A DNA stretch of 64,000 nucleotides from CAZAMP01 sp964486455 (GTDB lineage: Bacteria; Eisenbacteria; RBG-16-71-46; CAZAMP01), in the NCBI GenBank assembly GCA_964486455.1, contig CAZAMP010000020.1, positions 8,819 through 72,818 of the forward strand, in the 5' to 3' direction. Under the pieces are notes generated by a model, which ran no database searches, was not told the origin of the DNA, and was given only the letters and a program-made list of their open reading frames with translations. Of this stretch, positions 1 to 9,692 are shown piece after piece; the stretch's first letter is position 1, and each line of letters opens with the position of its first letter. The position numbers were made by a program, and so were the translations under genes.

Positions 1-2
1 CC

Positions 3-887
3 ACCCCATCTGAGGTCTGGAAACTCGGCGTGGCGACGGAATGGTCCGCGCGCGTCGGTCTCGTGGGCCTGCTCCGCCGAAACGGGATCCCGGCCCGTGT
101 CCCTTGGAGAGAAGAGTGGGTGGATGTATGGGTGGACGGGGAGTGGATCCCGGTCGATCCCCTGGACGCGGACTCGTGGAACCGTCGCGAGGGCGGGATC
201 TCCGCGGCGTACGCGACGTCGTCTCGCCTGACCGTTTCGTTCCTCGACCTCGGGGCGCCCATGATCCGCGCGGAAGGCTGGAGGCACTTCCGCTTGGCGA
301 GGTTGGAAGACGGACGCTTTGAACCTCTCTACGCGGAGTATCCCGTGCGCGACGGCCGCTTGGAGATGGAGATCGCGCCCGGGGAATGGTGGCTCTTCGG
401 CGGACAGAGAAACCACGCGGGATGTCCGCGCGTGGCCGTTCAGCGGTTCACCGCGGAGGCGGGGCAAACCGTTGAGCTGGAGATGGACATCGGTATTCCC
501 GCCGACGAGCGGGACCCGAAGGATCTGGCGCCTCGACAGCTTTCCGGGGAACTGCTGTCGACGTTCGGGCTCGAACCGTGGCCGGATGACCTCGACGCGG
601 AGACCCGGCTGCTCTTCGTCTGGACCGAGGGGTCGGAAGCGTGTCGCCGCACGGCCGACGCTCTACACAGCGCGCTGGACGATGCCGGGCCGGGGCTCTC
701 GTTGAAGGAGTTCGAGGTCACCACCGACGATGAGCTGTCGGGGATCGTCGACGACAGGTCGCGGCTGCCCGTTGTGGCCTTGATCGAGCGCGGTTCTCGG
801 CGGACGCTTCTCTTCACGACAGGGATTCAGCTCGCGATCGGCGACCTCATCCGCCAGGCCATGCTTCTCGGTGAGGCCGGGCGATGA
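3..887 (+). CDS. Transglutaminase-like protein, C-terminal fragment (5' end outside window)
   Basis: The reading frame is open back to the window edge, so the true start lies upstream; a GTG at base 30 is not convincing. The visible part contains the C-terminal core of a transglutaminase-like fold: GLLRRNGIPAR, then EEWVDVWV-DGEWIPVDP. In active members this stretch reads Cys...GIPAR...H-W-V-E-V...W..VDP. Here Glu stands where the catalytic His is expected, and Ser (EWSARVG) is near the Cys position, so the domain may not be catalytic. The last ~100 residues (LLFVWTEGSEACRRT ... RLPVVALIERGSR) look like a thioredoxin-like fold; this is inference. The stop overlaps the next gene's ATG (ATGA), so the two are probably translated together. 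Confidence 0.6.
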   Translation, partial: TPSEVWKLGVATEWSARVGLVGLLRRNGIPARVPWREEWVDVWVDGEWIPVDPLDADSWNRREGGISAAYATSSRLTVSFLDLGAPMIRAEGWRHFRLARLEDGRFEPLYAEYPVRDGRLEMEIAPGEWWLFGGQRNHAGCPRVAVQRFTAEAGQTVELEMDIGIPADERDPKDLAPRQLSGELLSTFGLEPWPDDLDAETRLLFVWTEGSEACRRTADALHSALDDAGPGLSLKEFEVTTDDELSGIVDDRSRLPVVALIERGSRRTLLFTTGIQLAIGDLIRQAMLLGEAGR

Positions 888-3025
888 TCCGGTCGCCCAC
901 GATCATCCGGTTTGCTCCGGTGCTGGCGGCACTCGCGATGCTGGTGACACTGGTGACACCGGCCGTTGCCGTCCACGCCGAGGAACGGACGCCGACGGTC
1001 GAAGAGCTCGAGGCCAAGCTCGAGCACGCCGTTCATCCCGATTCCATCCGCTACCACCTGGCGATCGCGTACCGAGAGCGCGGCACCGTTGACGATCGCG
1101 TGAAGTCGCTCCAGATCTTCGATCGCATTCGGGCCGTCTGCTGGGATTACCCCGACTTTCATTGGGAGTGGGGGAAGACCTACCTGGAAAGTGAACGTTT
1201 CACGGATGCGCGCGAGGCGTTCGCGCGCGTGATCGCGCGGCGCCCCGACGACGTCGACGCCCGGCTGTCCATCGCCAAGCTTCTCATGAAGACCGTGCTG
1301 CGCTACTACCGTCTCGATCTCTCCGCCGAGATCATATCGCTTCTCGACGACGCGCTCGCGATCGAGCCGATCCGCCGCGATGCGCTCTTCATCAAGTCGC
1401 TCGCACACCAGCTCGTTCGTGACGCTCCGGGACGAGATCCGCTGGCCGAAAGCCGAGCGGGGCGCGCCGCGACCGAGACGATCCTGCGACTCGACCCGGC
1501 AGACGTTCCGTCGCGGTTGCTGCACGCCGTTCATTGCTACGACCTTGGCGAAATCGACGACGCGGACCTCTTTTTCAGGGATGCGATCGCGATGATGCCG
1601 GATGTGGTGGCGGCGGACTTCGTATCGCCCGTTCTCACCGCCGGAGCCGACGAGCTGTCCGAGTACGTGTCGCTCGAGCCGACCGATCGTCCGACGTTCC
1701 TCCGGTCCTATTGGCTCGAGAAGGACCCCACGCCGCTCACCCCGGCCAACGAGAGCCAGCTCGAATTCTGGAAGCGATTGACGCTGGCCGACCTCTACTT
1801 CGGCGATCCGGAGAACGGCGTTCCGGGTTGGCTAACGGATCCCGGCGACGTGTTCGTTCGCTACGGGGCCCCCGACGCGGCGGGCTACTTTCACGCGTCG
1901 TTCGACGACGGTGGCGCGCGAACCCAGCGGCATCCGACGGTGGGCCCGCGCGCCGCTCTGAAACCGACGTTCGACTTCATCCACCCGTCGTGGACGTGGA
2001 GGTACGACTTCGAACAACATCCGTTCGAGGTGACCTTTCACGACATAAACCTCCGGGGGACATTCAAGACGGACATGCCGAGCCAAATCACGCTCGCGGC
2101 GCTCAAGCGGGAAGCCCCCGCGGTCTTTCACGGCGCATTTCCCGGAGAGATCGTGCGCTTCTATGTCGCTGGCGTTGCGAGGCGCGGCCTGGCGGGAAAG
2201 TCGCGCGAGGAGGTCATCGTCTGTGTCGCGTCGCAGGCGGAAGGACGCTTCACGCTCGATCTCGTCGACGATCGGTCCGGGGTGGCGTTGACGCGCAAGC
2301 GGAGCGTCTCCCGCGATCACTTCTTCGAGCTCATTCCCGGAACCGAAGCAGTCGTGCTGGCGGAGACGTATGACCTGGAGCCGGGTCGGTACACGCTGAA
2401 CGGAACGATCGAGGAGCGGGGCGGGAAGCGCCACGGTTCCTTCAGCGTGCCGCTGAACGTTCCCCCGTACGGAACGGATGAGCTGCAGGTGAGTCAGGTC
2501 GAGTTGGCGTTGGCGACGTCGGGAGCCTCTTCGTTCGAGCGATTGGGTCGGTCATACGTTCCGAATCCGATGGCGCTGGTGGGGGACGATCGAAATCTGA
2601 ACGTCTATTTCGAGATCTACAACCTCATTCCGGATGCCCGGCATACGGCGCATTTCAGAACGCGGTACACGGTCGTTCCCCGGTCGTACGCGCTGGCGTA
2701 CGCGGAGGCAGTCCGAACGGGGCTGCTGATGCTGGACGATCCGATCAGGCTGGGTCGGATGGGCACGAGTCTCGGAGGTGTCACCCTGTCACGACGGAAC
2801 TACACGGACGTGACGTTCCCCGACGAGTCCGCGCGGCTCACGGGCGCGGCCCGCTTCCCGAAGGGTGCGGAGATCGACGTCACCGAACTGGAGTTTGGTG
2901 ACTATGCCGTGATCGTGACGGTCACCGATCTCAAGACTGAACGATCAGCAACGAGCCACACGCACTTCCGCATCGTATCCGACGAGGAGTTGCGCGCCTT
3001 TCTGACTAGCGATCGACGCGATTGA
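884..3025 (+). CDS. GWxTD-domain protein with N-terminal TPR-like region
   Basis: A 713-aa protein with an N-terminal hydrophobic export signal (about residues 10-32). Helical TPR-like repeats follow (about 40-240), for example the FTDAREAFARVIARRPDD stretch. A GWxTD domain starts near 290 with NESQLEFWKRL and carries the diagnostic GWLTDPGDVFVRYG at 315-328. The GWxTD domain is known from FCB-group and acidobacterial exported proteins, but its biochemical role is not established. The C-terminal half is beta-rich. It starts with ATG overlapping the stop of the transglutaminase-like gene by 4 nt and preceded by a GGTGAGG stretch. Its 3' end runs 20 nt into the convergent DUF547 gene. The location is probably periplasmic or cell-surface. 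Confidence 0.85.
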   Translation: MIRSPTIIRFAPVLAALAMLVTLVTPAVAVHAEERTPTVEELEAKLEHAVHPDSIRYHLAIAYRERGTVDDRVKSLQIFDRIRAVCWDYPDFHWEWGKTYLESERFTDAREAFARVIARRPDDVDARLSIAKLLMKTVLRYYRLDLSAEIISLLDDALAIEPIRRDALFIKSLAHQLVRDAPGRDPLAESRAGRAATETILRLDPADVPSRLLHAVHCYDLGEIDDADLFFRDAIAMMPDVVAADFVSPVLTAGADELSEYVSLEPTDRPTFLRSYWLEKDPTPLTPANESQLEFWKRLTLADLYFGDPENGVPGWLTDPGDVFVRYGAPDAAGYFHASFDDGGARTQRHPTVGPRAALKPTFDFIHPSWTWRYDFEQHPFEVTFHDINLRGTFKTDMPSQITLAALKREAPAVFHGAFPGEIVRFYVAGVARRGLAGKSREEVIVCVASQAEGRFTLDLVDDRSGVALTRKRSVSRDHFFELIPGTEAVVLAETYDLEPGRYTLNGTIEERGGKRHGSFSVPLNVPPYGTDELQVSQVELALATSGASSFERLGRSYVPNPMALVGDDRNLNVYFEIYNLIPDARHTAHFRTRYTVVPRSYALAYAEAVRTGLLMLDDPIRLGRMGTSLGGVTLSRRNYTDVTFPDESARLTGAARFPKGAEIDVTELEFGDYAVIVTVTDLKTERSATSHTHFRIVSDEELRAFLTSDRRD

Positions 3026-3782
3026 GGTCCCAGTTCCAGTCCAGATGATGGATTCTGTCGGCGAGACTCCGGATGCGATCGTGGTCTGCCGGCTCCCGGT
3101 GGCGGAGAATGAAGTCGATGACCGATCCGCCGTCAGCCTCGAAGTCCGATCGGAACCAGTCGAAGATCTTCGTGACTCGTAGCCGATCCGATTCCACGAG
3201 CACCCAGCGCGCGTCGTTGAGTGCGTTCCATGTGACGGCATGGAGCTGTTCCTCGAGCCGGCCGTCTGAGAAGGCATGGCCCGCCAGCGGCGGACATCCG
3301 ATCGACGCGCAGTTGAGCGCGAAGTGGATTCTCGGGTCGCCGAAGCGGGGGCGAATGACGTCGTTCTCGATCTCGTCCAGGGTCAGATCGCGACCGTCGA
3401 CCGTGACCACGTCGATTTTCCAAGGGGATCTGAAAAGCCCGCCGATCTTCTTGATGCTCGAAATCGGATGGTGAGATAGCACCAGCTCGAGCGTCGCCGC
3501 GTTGTAGAGGTTCAGCCAGAACGCCAGCGCCTCGCCGCGCGCGAGATCGTCGGGACGCGTCGTCTCCAGCCGATCTACGTAATCGCTCAGGCGTGACACG
3601 TCGGTCTCGGAGGTTGCCCAGGCGTCGTAGTCGACGCGTCCGTCGCGAACGTAGCGTTCCAGCAGCGAGTCGTAGTCCCCGTGAAGACCACTCTCCGCCG
3701 CGAGCGCGCCGTCCGGCGCCTGTGTCATGATGCCCGCCGCCACGAGCAATATGCTGAGCGATATGCTAATGATCGTTTTCAT
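3006..3782 (-). CDS. DUF547 family exported protein
   Basis: A 258-aa protein with a signal peptide (MKTIISISLSILLVAAGIM). The DUF547 core is present: AFWLNLYNAATLELVL, then RIHFALNCASIGCPPL, then the terminal KIFDWFRSDFE block. The conserved Cys-rich CASIGCP motif suggests a papain-like fold, but the family function is unknown. The ATG at 3782 is preferred over the GTG at 3788; neither has a good SD, and both overlap the end of the upstream glycosyltransferase gene. This makes it the last gene of a minus-strand operon running wzi-like, Trx-S41, GT39, DUF547. It converges on the GWxTD gene with a 20-nt overlap and no terminator between them. Confidence 0.85.
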   Translation of the reverse strand: MKTIISISLSILLVAAGIMTQAPDGALAAESGLHGDYDSLLERYVRDGRVDYDAWATSETDVSRLSDYVDRLETTRPDDLARGEALAFWLNLYNAATLELVLSHHPISSIKKIGGLFRSPWKIDVVTVDGRDLTLDEIENDVIRPRFGDPRIHFALNCASIGCPPLAGHAFSDGRLEEQLHAVTWNALNDARWVLVESDRLRVTKIFDWFRSDFEADGGSVIDFILRHREPADHDRIRSLADRIHHLDWNWDLNRVDR

Positions 3783-5229
3783 CGACACTGAGTGTGTTGG
3801 ATCGACTCTCCATTACACCGATTATAACCGTACTTCCGGTAACCGGATGGGCAATCGACGCGATCTCACGCGTTCGACCGACGCCACCGGAGATCTTATC
3901 CAGAGAATTGAGTGTCGTCACGACAACCGCGTCTTTCAGATCGACCTGGCTGAGGTCGTCGACGCCTGCTCTGAACATGGCATCGGCGGGAGTGAAGATG
4001 CGCGGTGCTTCCGCCCGCCAGACCCATGCGAGCTGCGCGGCAAAACCGTAGTCGTCGGCGATGATCAAGCGAGGATGTCGGGAGCGTCCCGCCTCGCGCC
4101 ATGCAGTCTCCACGGCCTTCGCACTCTCGTCGACGGGACGGAATTCACGAAGATGATCGGACCATGACCGCGTCGCCGAGACGCGAGCCTCGCGCGTGCC
4201 GGCGCGATGGGGGTAGAAGCCGTCGTCAGCGTGGATTCGGCGTTCGATCAGCGTGACGAGATCCGGGCGACTCATGGCCAAACTGACGCCGGCACCGCTC
4301 ACTATCGTTATCGTCAGCGCCACGGCCGTTGCGGCGCGCGGAATGCGGAACGACGCCACCGGCCACAGCAAGATCAGCGCCGGAAGGATCCAATTGCATT
4401 TGAACTGCCCGTTGACGACCGCCGCGATCGCATACGTGGCGAGGAGTCCGAACGGTACCACGGCCGGCGCGCGATACGCGCGCGTGGCGACGCCGACGAC
4501 GGCGGCGAGCGGGATGAGCGGCCCTCCCTCGAGGATGAGATCGGCGAGGAAAATGAGCGCGGCGCCGAGCGTCGGCATCGTCGGGTCGACGCGTCCGAAC
4601 TGCAGCATCTCACCGATCATGGCTCTGTCGACCGAGACGAGAACGGGCGCCGAGAGTGCCAGCGCGATGGCTACGGCGGCAAGACCGATGCGCGCGCGTT
4701 CGTGCCGCCAGAGGATGGGTAGCATCGGAAGCAACAGAAGTCCGGTCGGCTTGGCGAGGACGCCGAGGCCGACCGCCACGGCGACCGCGAACGGTTTCCG
4801 TTTCGCGTGCGCGAGCATCGCCGCAAGTAGCGCGCAGAACGCCATGGTGTCCGGGTGAACGATCGCCCCGACGTAGGTTTGCCAGGGACCGAACGCAATC
4901 GCCGCGAGGGCGAGAAGTCTGTGCGTGCGGCGCGCTCCCACCGTCTCGAGCCACCGGTCCAGGAGCATGAGGGACAGCACGCCGCACACGATCGCCGGCA
5001 TCCGCAGCGCGAGAAGGTCCGGGATCGGCAGCGTTTCGAAGGCCCTGATCGCCCATTGCAGAAGGGGCGCGTAGAACGGTTCCGAGTGGTGGGCCCAATA
5101 GCGGTATGCAGCCTCGTCCCGACCGGGCCCGGGGAGGAGGATGAGCGGAAGGCGAAGTATCAGTGCGGCGGCGGCAGGTGGGATCCAGACAGGTACTCGT
5201 CGTGCCACTGAAGCGGCGCTACTTCTCAC
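3766..5229 (-). CDS. GT39-like membrane glycosyltransferase
   Basis: A polytopic membrane protein of about 487 aa. The first helix (WIPPAAAALILRLPLILLP) is followed by GRDEAAYRYWAHH, the acidic loop typical of dolichyl/undecaprenyl-phosphate-sugar mannosyltransferases (GT39/ArnT-like). Around ten hydrophobic helices and a soluble C-terminal domain follow. Such enzymes transfer a sugar from a lipid-phosphate donor on the outer face of the inner membrane. The frame is open back to 5397, but that overlaps the upstream protease gene heavily. A GTG at 5229 has a GAGAAG SD-like box about 7 nt upstream and overlaps the upstream stop by only 11 nt, so I chose it; a GTG at 5208 is the alternative. The acceptor is unknown. 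The neighbouring Wzi-like protein suggests surface polysaccharide or protein glycosylation. Confidence 0.72.
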   Translation of the reverse strand: MRSSAASVARRVPVWIPPAAAALILRLPLILLPGPGRDEAAYRYWAHHSEPFYAPLLQWAIRAFETLPIPDLLALRMPAIVCGVLSLMLLDRWLETVGARRTHRLLALAAIAFGPWQTYVGAIVHPDTMAFCALLAAMLAHAKRKPFAVAVAVGLGVLAKPTGLLLLPMLPILWRHERARIGLAAVAIALALSAPVLVSVDRAMIGEMLQFGRVDPTMPTLGAALIFLADLILEGGPLIPLAAVVGVATRAYRAPAVVPFGLLATYAIAAVVNGQFKCNWILPALILLWPVASFRIPRAATAVALTITIVSGAGVSLAMSRPDLVTLIERRIHADDGFYPHRAGTREARVSATRSWSDHLREFRPVDESAKAVETAWREAGRSRHPRLIIADDYGFAAQLAWVWRAEAPRIFTPADAMFRAGVDDLSQVDLKDAVVVTTLNSLDKISGGVGRTREIASIAHPVTGSTVIIGVMESRSNTLSVDENDH

Positions 5230-8026
5230 TGCTGTTCTTCTCAAATCGTTGATTCGCAATGAAGGCGACAGGATCTTGCTCATCAAGCCAGTAGTCGGGG
5301 AAGAAGCCGACGCCCTCGCGGTTGGGCTCGACCCAGTCGACGACGAATTTCGTTCGACCGAAGGTGAGGTGGAGTCGGCTCGTGGTGAGCGGCGCATGTC
5401 TCTCGATGTTTCCGTAGCTCACGCAGCCAGACGTATTTTCGCCAACGATGATCGCGCCGGTGATCTGACCGGCCAGCATGGTGAACGTCTCGCCGGAAGA
5501 GGCGACGGCCTTGTCCACGAGCACGAGGATCTCCCCGGGGTACGGCGGGACGTCTGGCGCTGGGCCCAACATATCGCTCAGATGACCCCCGATCCAAGAT
5601 GACCATCTCCGCAGGTGATCCGTCTCGTCGCGCCAGAGGGTGGCGCCGCACTCCCACTCGAATGCCTGTCCGCTGAAGTTGCGACACCAGGTCATGGCGG
5701 GAGAATCGCTCCCGCCCCCATTCCCTCTCAGATCGAGAATGACGCGGTCGTAATGTCGTAGCGTGTCAGCGGTAGTCTCCATCCCGGCGAGTCGACGCTC
5801 GCTCATGGTGCGAACGGAGAGCACGGCCGGCTGCACGGCCGGCGGATAAAACACTTCCCAGTTGTTGGGCCTGCGGTCGCTCAGGCGGACGCGCCCGCGA
5901 TGAAGCGGGAGATCGATGGATGACCCGATCGTTACGGACAGCGAACCCGGCGCGCTCTCTTTGCGATCCATGGTGAGGCACCCGAGGAGATAGCGCTCGG
6001 GCTCGCGAGGAAGCGTGGGAAAGAGGTACGGCACGTCGGGTTCGGCTGTATGCGGGTTCTCAATGACGGCAGCCGCTGTGAGAGGTTTGCCAATGAGGGC
6101 AGTGGGACCGTCCGTCACGCTGAGCAACTCGTCGGAACGCTGAATCCGAAGGTCGGTGAAGTACGGCACCAGGCTGCTGATGAACCGCTTCGACCGACGC
6201 GTTAGCTCTCGCGAGTCGAGCCCGATGCCGCTCAGGCTGAAGTGCGTGTCGGAGACAGGGGATAGATAGTCGGCGATGAGGTCGAAGAAGTCGACCCACA
6301 GCCAGCTCTTCTCGGCCCGAATCGTCCGCTCGAAACGTGATGTGTGCTCTTCCCAGGATGACCCCGCGGAACGCATCTTCCAATCCAAGTCGTCGTAGCC
6401 CGCGTATCGCAATCGCAAGAGATCGTGCAGTTCATGAAGATCGCGGGCCGCGTCGGTCGAGGTGAGCGTTGCGGGTGGAACATCCAATCGGCGTCCGATG
6501 GGTTCGCCATCTGTGACGAAGTCGAGGGCGACGGTGTTTACTGGTCGCCCCGATGAATCCCAGCGACCCACGACGAATTGTGTCGGGCCATGGAAGAAGC
6601 GGTTGAGACCATGGGCGTCTTTGTCGTCGCTTGCCGTGTAGAGAAGAACGGGCAGGTCCGGATTGTCGGGATTGGGGACGCACGCGATCATGGCCGGTCT
6701 CTGAATCGGAATGCGGAGATCGGCAACGTCGATGCCGTCGGCGTCGAGTGAAATGCGGTGTGCGGATAGGATCCACTTCGTGATCGCGTTGCTGGTCGTC
6801 GTGCCGTAGAGAACCAGGACACGTGTCGCCCGCTCTTCCGGTCCGACTTCGTGCGGTTGTCGGACCGGTGCGCCCTCGAGAAAACGGCCTGAGATTGTCC
6901 GGATTTCCTCACTCCACGCGCGCTCGGCCGACGTGTCCGGACGCGTCGTCGGCCTAACGAGGATCATCTCGCTCGCCGGATCAAAGGTCTCCCACACGCT
7001 GTTGATATTGCGTGCCCAGGTGCCCGCCGGAAGGGGTTCTTCCGGCGGAGGCTCGGACGGCGTGACACCGAGCTCCTTCTCGTATGCCTGAAGCACGTCC
7101 CAGTAGTGTGTTTCGTCTGCGCGTCCCCTCGCCAGCTCGACCGCCCGGCGTTGGGTCTCGACGGCGAGCGCCAAATCGCCACCTTCGTAGAGAATGCGGG
7201 CGTGCGTATCGACGACGGCCGCATCCTCGTCGCCCCCGGCCTCCAATGAGATCTGCAGGGCACGACGCGCGAGCGCCAGTTGACGATCGGAGACGGTTTC
7301 GCCCGTTAACAGGTCCCAGGCGATCCCGTTCAGACGCATCTTGACGCCCGATCGCAGGTTCTTGCCGGGGTGGGCAGCGCCGATCCGATCGATGAGCGTG
7401 GCGAGACCATCGAGATCGCACGCGTTGAAGGCAACGTAGAGGGAGTCGAGCGCGCTCCGCAGACTCTCTTCTGCCTGGATCCGATGGATCTCCGCATCGA
7501 GATCGTAGCGATCGTCGACGATTGCCATGAGCGTCTCTTCGAACCCGGCGGTGGGATTCTCAGCATCGCGTCTCACGATCGGACCCATCCAATAGACACG
7601 GCCGGAGCGGATGACAAACGCGGAAGGGAGGTTCGGGATGCGACCTCGATGCGCGTACGACGAGAAGACGGCCTTCTCGGGGTCGCACCCAATCGCCAAG
7701 TTGCCCCAACCGGCGTTGTCAAGAAACGTCTCGACGACTGAGGGGGCTTCATGGGTGATTGCCAAGAAGCGAACACCTCGATCCGCTAGAATCGTCTGGA
7801 GGCTGTCATGGTGGGAGAGAACGTGTCGGCTGAGCGGGCACCACGTCGCCCATAGTTCGAGGACCGTCACGCGACTCGTCTCGGGCACGGCCTGCAACCA
7901 TGACACACTGTCCCATCCTGGAGCGACGTCTCCAACTCGGAGCGGCTCACTCGGCTTCGCCTCTTCGACGACGGTGAAGAGGATGATGATCGCCGACGCG
8001 GCGCGGATGCTCTTCAGATAGCTCAA
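5219..8026 (-). CDS. Thioredoxin-like / S41 peptidase fusion protein
   Basis: A 935-aa exported protein. Residues ~1-23 form a signal-like hydrophobic segment. Residues ~30-170 are a TlpA/thioredoxin-like domain with WATWCPLS, so Cys63 is kept but the resolving Cys is Ser66. Residues ~180-320 are helical and TPR-like. Residues ~600-935 are an S41 (C-terminal-processing type) peptidase domain with DLRGNGGG at 765-772, DKAVASSGE (presumed nucleophile Ser844 or its neighbour) and GENTSGC. The start is TTG, supported by an AGGA box 7 nt upstream and placed 9 nt after the stop of the wzi-like gene. The CxxS site suggests a mixed-disulfide trap or chaperone role rather than a full oxidoreductase. 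The substrate is unknown; a role in envelope protein quality control is inference. Confidence 0.8.
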   Translation of the reverse strand: MSYLKSIRAASAIIILFTVVEEAKPSEPLRVGDVAPGWDSVSWLQAVPETSRVTVLELWATWCPLSRHVLSHHDSLQTILADRGVRFLAITHEAPSVVETFLDNAGWGNLAIGCDPEKAVFSSYAHRGRIPNLPSAFVIRSGRVYWMGPIVRRDAENPTAGFEETLMAIVDDRYDLDAEIHRIQAEESLRSALDSLYVAFNACDLDGLATLIDRIGAAHPGKNLRSGVKMRLNGIAWDLLTGETVSDRQLALARRALQISLEAGGDEDAAVVDTHARILYEGGDLALAVETQRRAVELARGRADETHYWDVLQAYEKELGVTPSEPPPEEPLPAGTWARNINSVWETFDPASEMILVRPTTRPDTSAERAWSEEIRTISGRFLEGAPVRQPHEVGPEERATRVLVLYGTTTSNAITKWILSAHRISLDADGIDVADLRIPIQRPAMIACVPNPDNPDLPVLLYTASDDKDAHGLNRFFHGPTQFVVGRWDSSGRPVNTVALDFVTDGEPIGRRLDVPPATLTSTDAARDLHELHDLLRLRYAGYDDLDWKMRSAGSSWEEHTSRFERTIRAEKSWLWVDFFDLIADYLSPVSDTHFSLSGIGLDSRELTRRSKRFISSLVPYFTDLRIQRSDELLSVTDGPTALIGKPLTAAAVIENPHTAEPDVPYLFPTLPREPERYLLGCLTMDRKESAPGSLSVTIGSSIDLPLHRGRVRLSDRRPNNWEVFYPPAVQPAVLSVRTMSERRLAGMETTADTLRHYDRVILDLRGNGGGSDSPAMTWCRNFSGQAFEWECGATLWRDETDHLRRWSSWIGGHLSDMLGPAPDVPPYPGEILVLVDKAVASSGETFTMLAGQITGAIIVGENTSGCVSYGNIERHAPLTTSRLHLTFGRTKFVVDWVEPNREGVGFFPDYWLDEQDPVAFIANQRFEKNSSEK

Positions 8027-8035
8027 GGTTGATTC

Positions 8036-9664
8036 CTAGAACACGATACCCAGCCAGGCTCCGCCCCGGCTGCGGGTGACCGCGCGCGCGCCGGCCGCGT
8101 TCTCATGGTTCGCGATCCACTCTTGCTCGTACTCGCCGCCGAACTCCAGGCCGCGTACCGAATGGTAGCTGAAACCGAAGAGCGCGCGGCGGGTGCTCTC
8201 GACGGTTCCCCAGAGGTAGTTCCGCCGGTCATTCTCGCGTTCGTCCTGGCTGATCGTGATGTCCCCTTGACCGTGGCGCTCCTGCTCGTATCCGGCGTGG
8301 AACTCGGTCCGCGCGCTCACCCAGTGTCGAAACACGGCCGTGAAGAGGTCCGCGTCGGTCCCGATGACGTGTCCGAGTGGGCGATCGTAGTGACTCGCCT
8401 GATTGATGGGTCTCACGTGCGTGTAGGTGAACTGGTCGACGAGGCTCCACTCGACGCGCACGTCGGTGACGGGAAGGCCGGGGAGGCCGCTCTTCTCGAC
8501 GCCGAGCTGGAACGCGTTCTTGTTGCCGAAGTAGTTCCACCCGTCACGGATGTTGGAATCGTCGGCGACGAGCTCGCCGTAGAGCTCCCATCCGGGATGC
8601 GGGATGATCCGTACGTCGAATCCGACCAGGTTGTTGTCGCGATCTCCGACGTTGGCTTCGACGATGTAGAAGAGCTGAAACGGGTTCAGATAAGCGAAGT
8701 CGAACGCGCGCTCCCCAAATACGACGACGTCCGAAACGCCGATCGTGAACGTGGGAGCGACGTAGGCGAGTCGATGCGCGGCGAGCCACTTGTCGGCGCC
8801 CGGTACGGACGTTCTGAGCTCCGCGGCGAGATTGGTGAAGTGCAGACGTCCCATCGACGCGATGAAGCGCAGGAAGTCCATCGGCGGCGCCGCGTCGGAG
8901 ATCAGGAGCGAACCCTCCCGTCCCGGCCCCCAACGAATCGGTGTTCGTCCCAGCTCGAACGCGACGGCCCCGAACATGGCGCGAACCATCGTGTCGGTCG
9001 TTCGCTTTACCGCGACCCAATCGTCGTCGTCATGAACGAACTCGGCCTCGCCTGAGGCGACGTCCCAATGGCCGACTCCGACGTCGTCGCCGATGCGAAG
9101 CCGGTAGTCGAGCGATTGCTGCAAGAGAGCGTGTTGCCCGTATCGAAGCGTGATCGAAGGGCCGATCGTGAGATCCCCCGAATTCAGAAGCTCGGGCGTA
9201 CGGGCGCCATCGGTGAACGATTTGCCGTCGCCCGGGCTGGCCGTCCCATCGTGGAAGCTGTCGGGCTCGGCCGTGTAGCGGAGCGAGATGGGCAGTGACC
9301 ACTCCGCTGTGAGATCGTGCGCGATCCAATGGCGCGAGTGATAGCGGGGCCCGGCTGGGTCCCACGTCTCCGGCGCGAACTCCCGCTCCAGGAGCCCGAG
9401 CTGGCGAAGCTCGATTCCGGTGAGCGCGACCCGACCGTCCGTATAGGCTTGTCGGATCTCGCGCATCGCCCGTACGCCATCGCCGCGCGTGATGGGCCTG
9501 ACCGCCAGATCGACGGTTTGCCGGCCCGTCCGGGCCTGGAGTCGTTCCAGGATCGGGTAGGCCCAGTGGTCGATGGGAAGGTATGCTTCCTCGAACGCCT
9601 CCACCGGGATCGGCGCGAGCGTGAGGATGACGCCGAGCGTCACGAAAAACGCGCGCGATATCAT
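8036..9664 (-). CDS. Wzi-family (capsule assembly) outer-membrane beta-barrel
   Basis: A 542-aa protein with a signal peptide (FFVTLGVILTLAPIPVEAF). The N-terminal part has LPIDHWAYPILERLQARTG, typical of Wzi-like proteins. Many alternating-polarity strands follow, with the family core PIRWGPGREGSLLISDAAPPMDFLRF and the stretch DFAYLNPFQLFY. The C-terminus ends in an aromatic residue (GAWLGIVF), as in outer-membrane barrels. Wzi attaches capsular polysaccharide at the surface; here it could equally be a capsule-independent relative. The ATG at 9664 has an AGAGAG SD; the GTG at 9673 has none. It is the first gene of the operon continuing into Trx-S41, GT39 and DUF547. It is divergent from the MFS fusion gene, with only 28 nt between starts. 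Confidence 0.8.
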   Translation of the reverse strand: MISRAFFVTLGVILTLAPIPVEAFEEAYLPIDHWAYPILERLQARTGRQTVDLAVRPITRGDGVRAMREIRQAYTDGRVALTGIELRQLGLLEREFAPETWDPAGPRYHSRHWIAHDLTAEWSLPISLRYTAEPDSFHDGTASPGDGKSFTDGARTPELLNSGDLTIGPSITLRYGQHALLQQSLDYRLRIGDDVGVGHWDVASGEAEFVHDDDDWVAVKRTTDTMVRAMFGAVAFELGRTPIRWGPGREGSLLISDAAPPMDFLRFIASMGRLHFTNLAAELRTSVPGADKWLAAHRLAYVAPTFTIGVSDVVVFGERAFDFAYLNPFQLFYIVEANVGDRDNNLVGFDVRIIPHPGWELYGELVADDSNIRDGWNYFGNKNAFQLGVEKSGLPGLPVTDVRVEWSLVDQFTYTHVRPINQASHYDRPLGHVIGTDADLFTAVFRHWVSARTEFHAGYEQERHGQGDITISQDERENDRRNYLWGTVESTRRALFGFSYHSVRGLEFGGEYEQEWIANHENAAGARAVTRSRGGAWLGIVF

Positions 9665-9692
9665 CGGTTGCACTCTCTCTGAAGAGGTTGGT

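Noticed and set aside
5229..5397. N-terminal extension of the GT39-like protein back to 5397
   Set aside because: It overlaps the 3' end of the S41 fusion gene by up to 179 nt and encodes a Ser/Arg-rich segment with no membrane character; the GTG at 5229 has a better SD.
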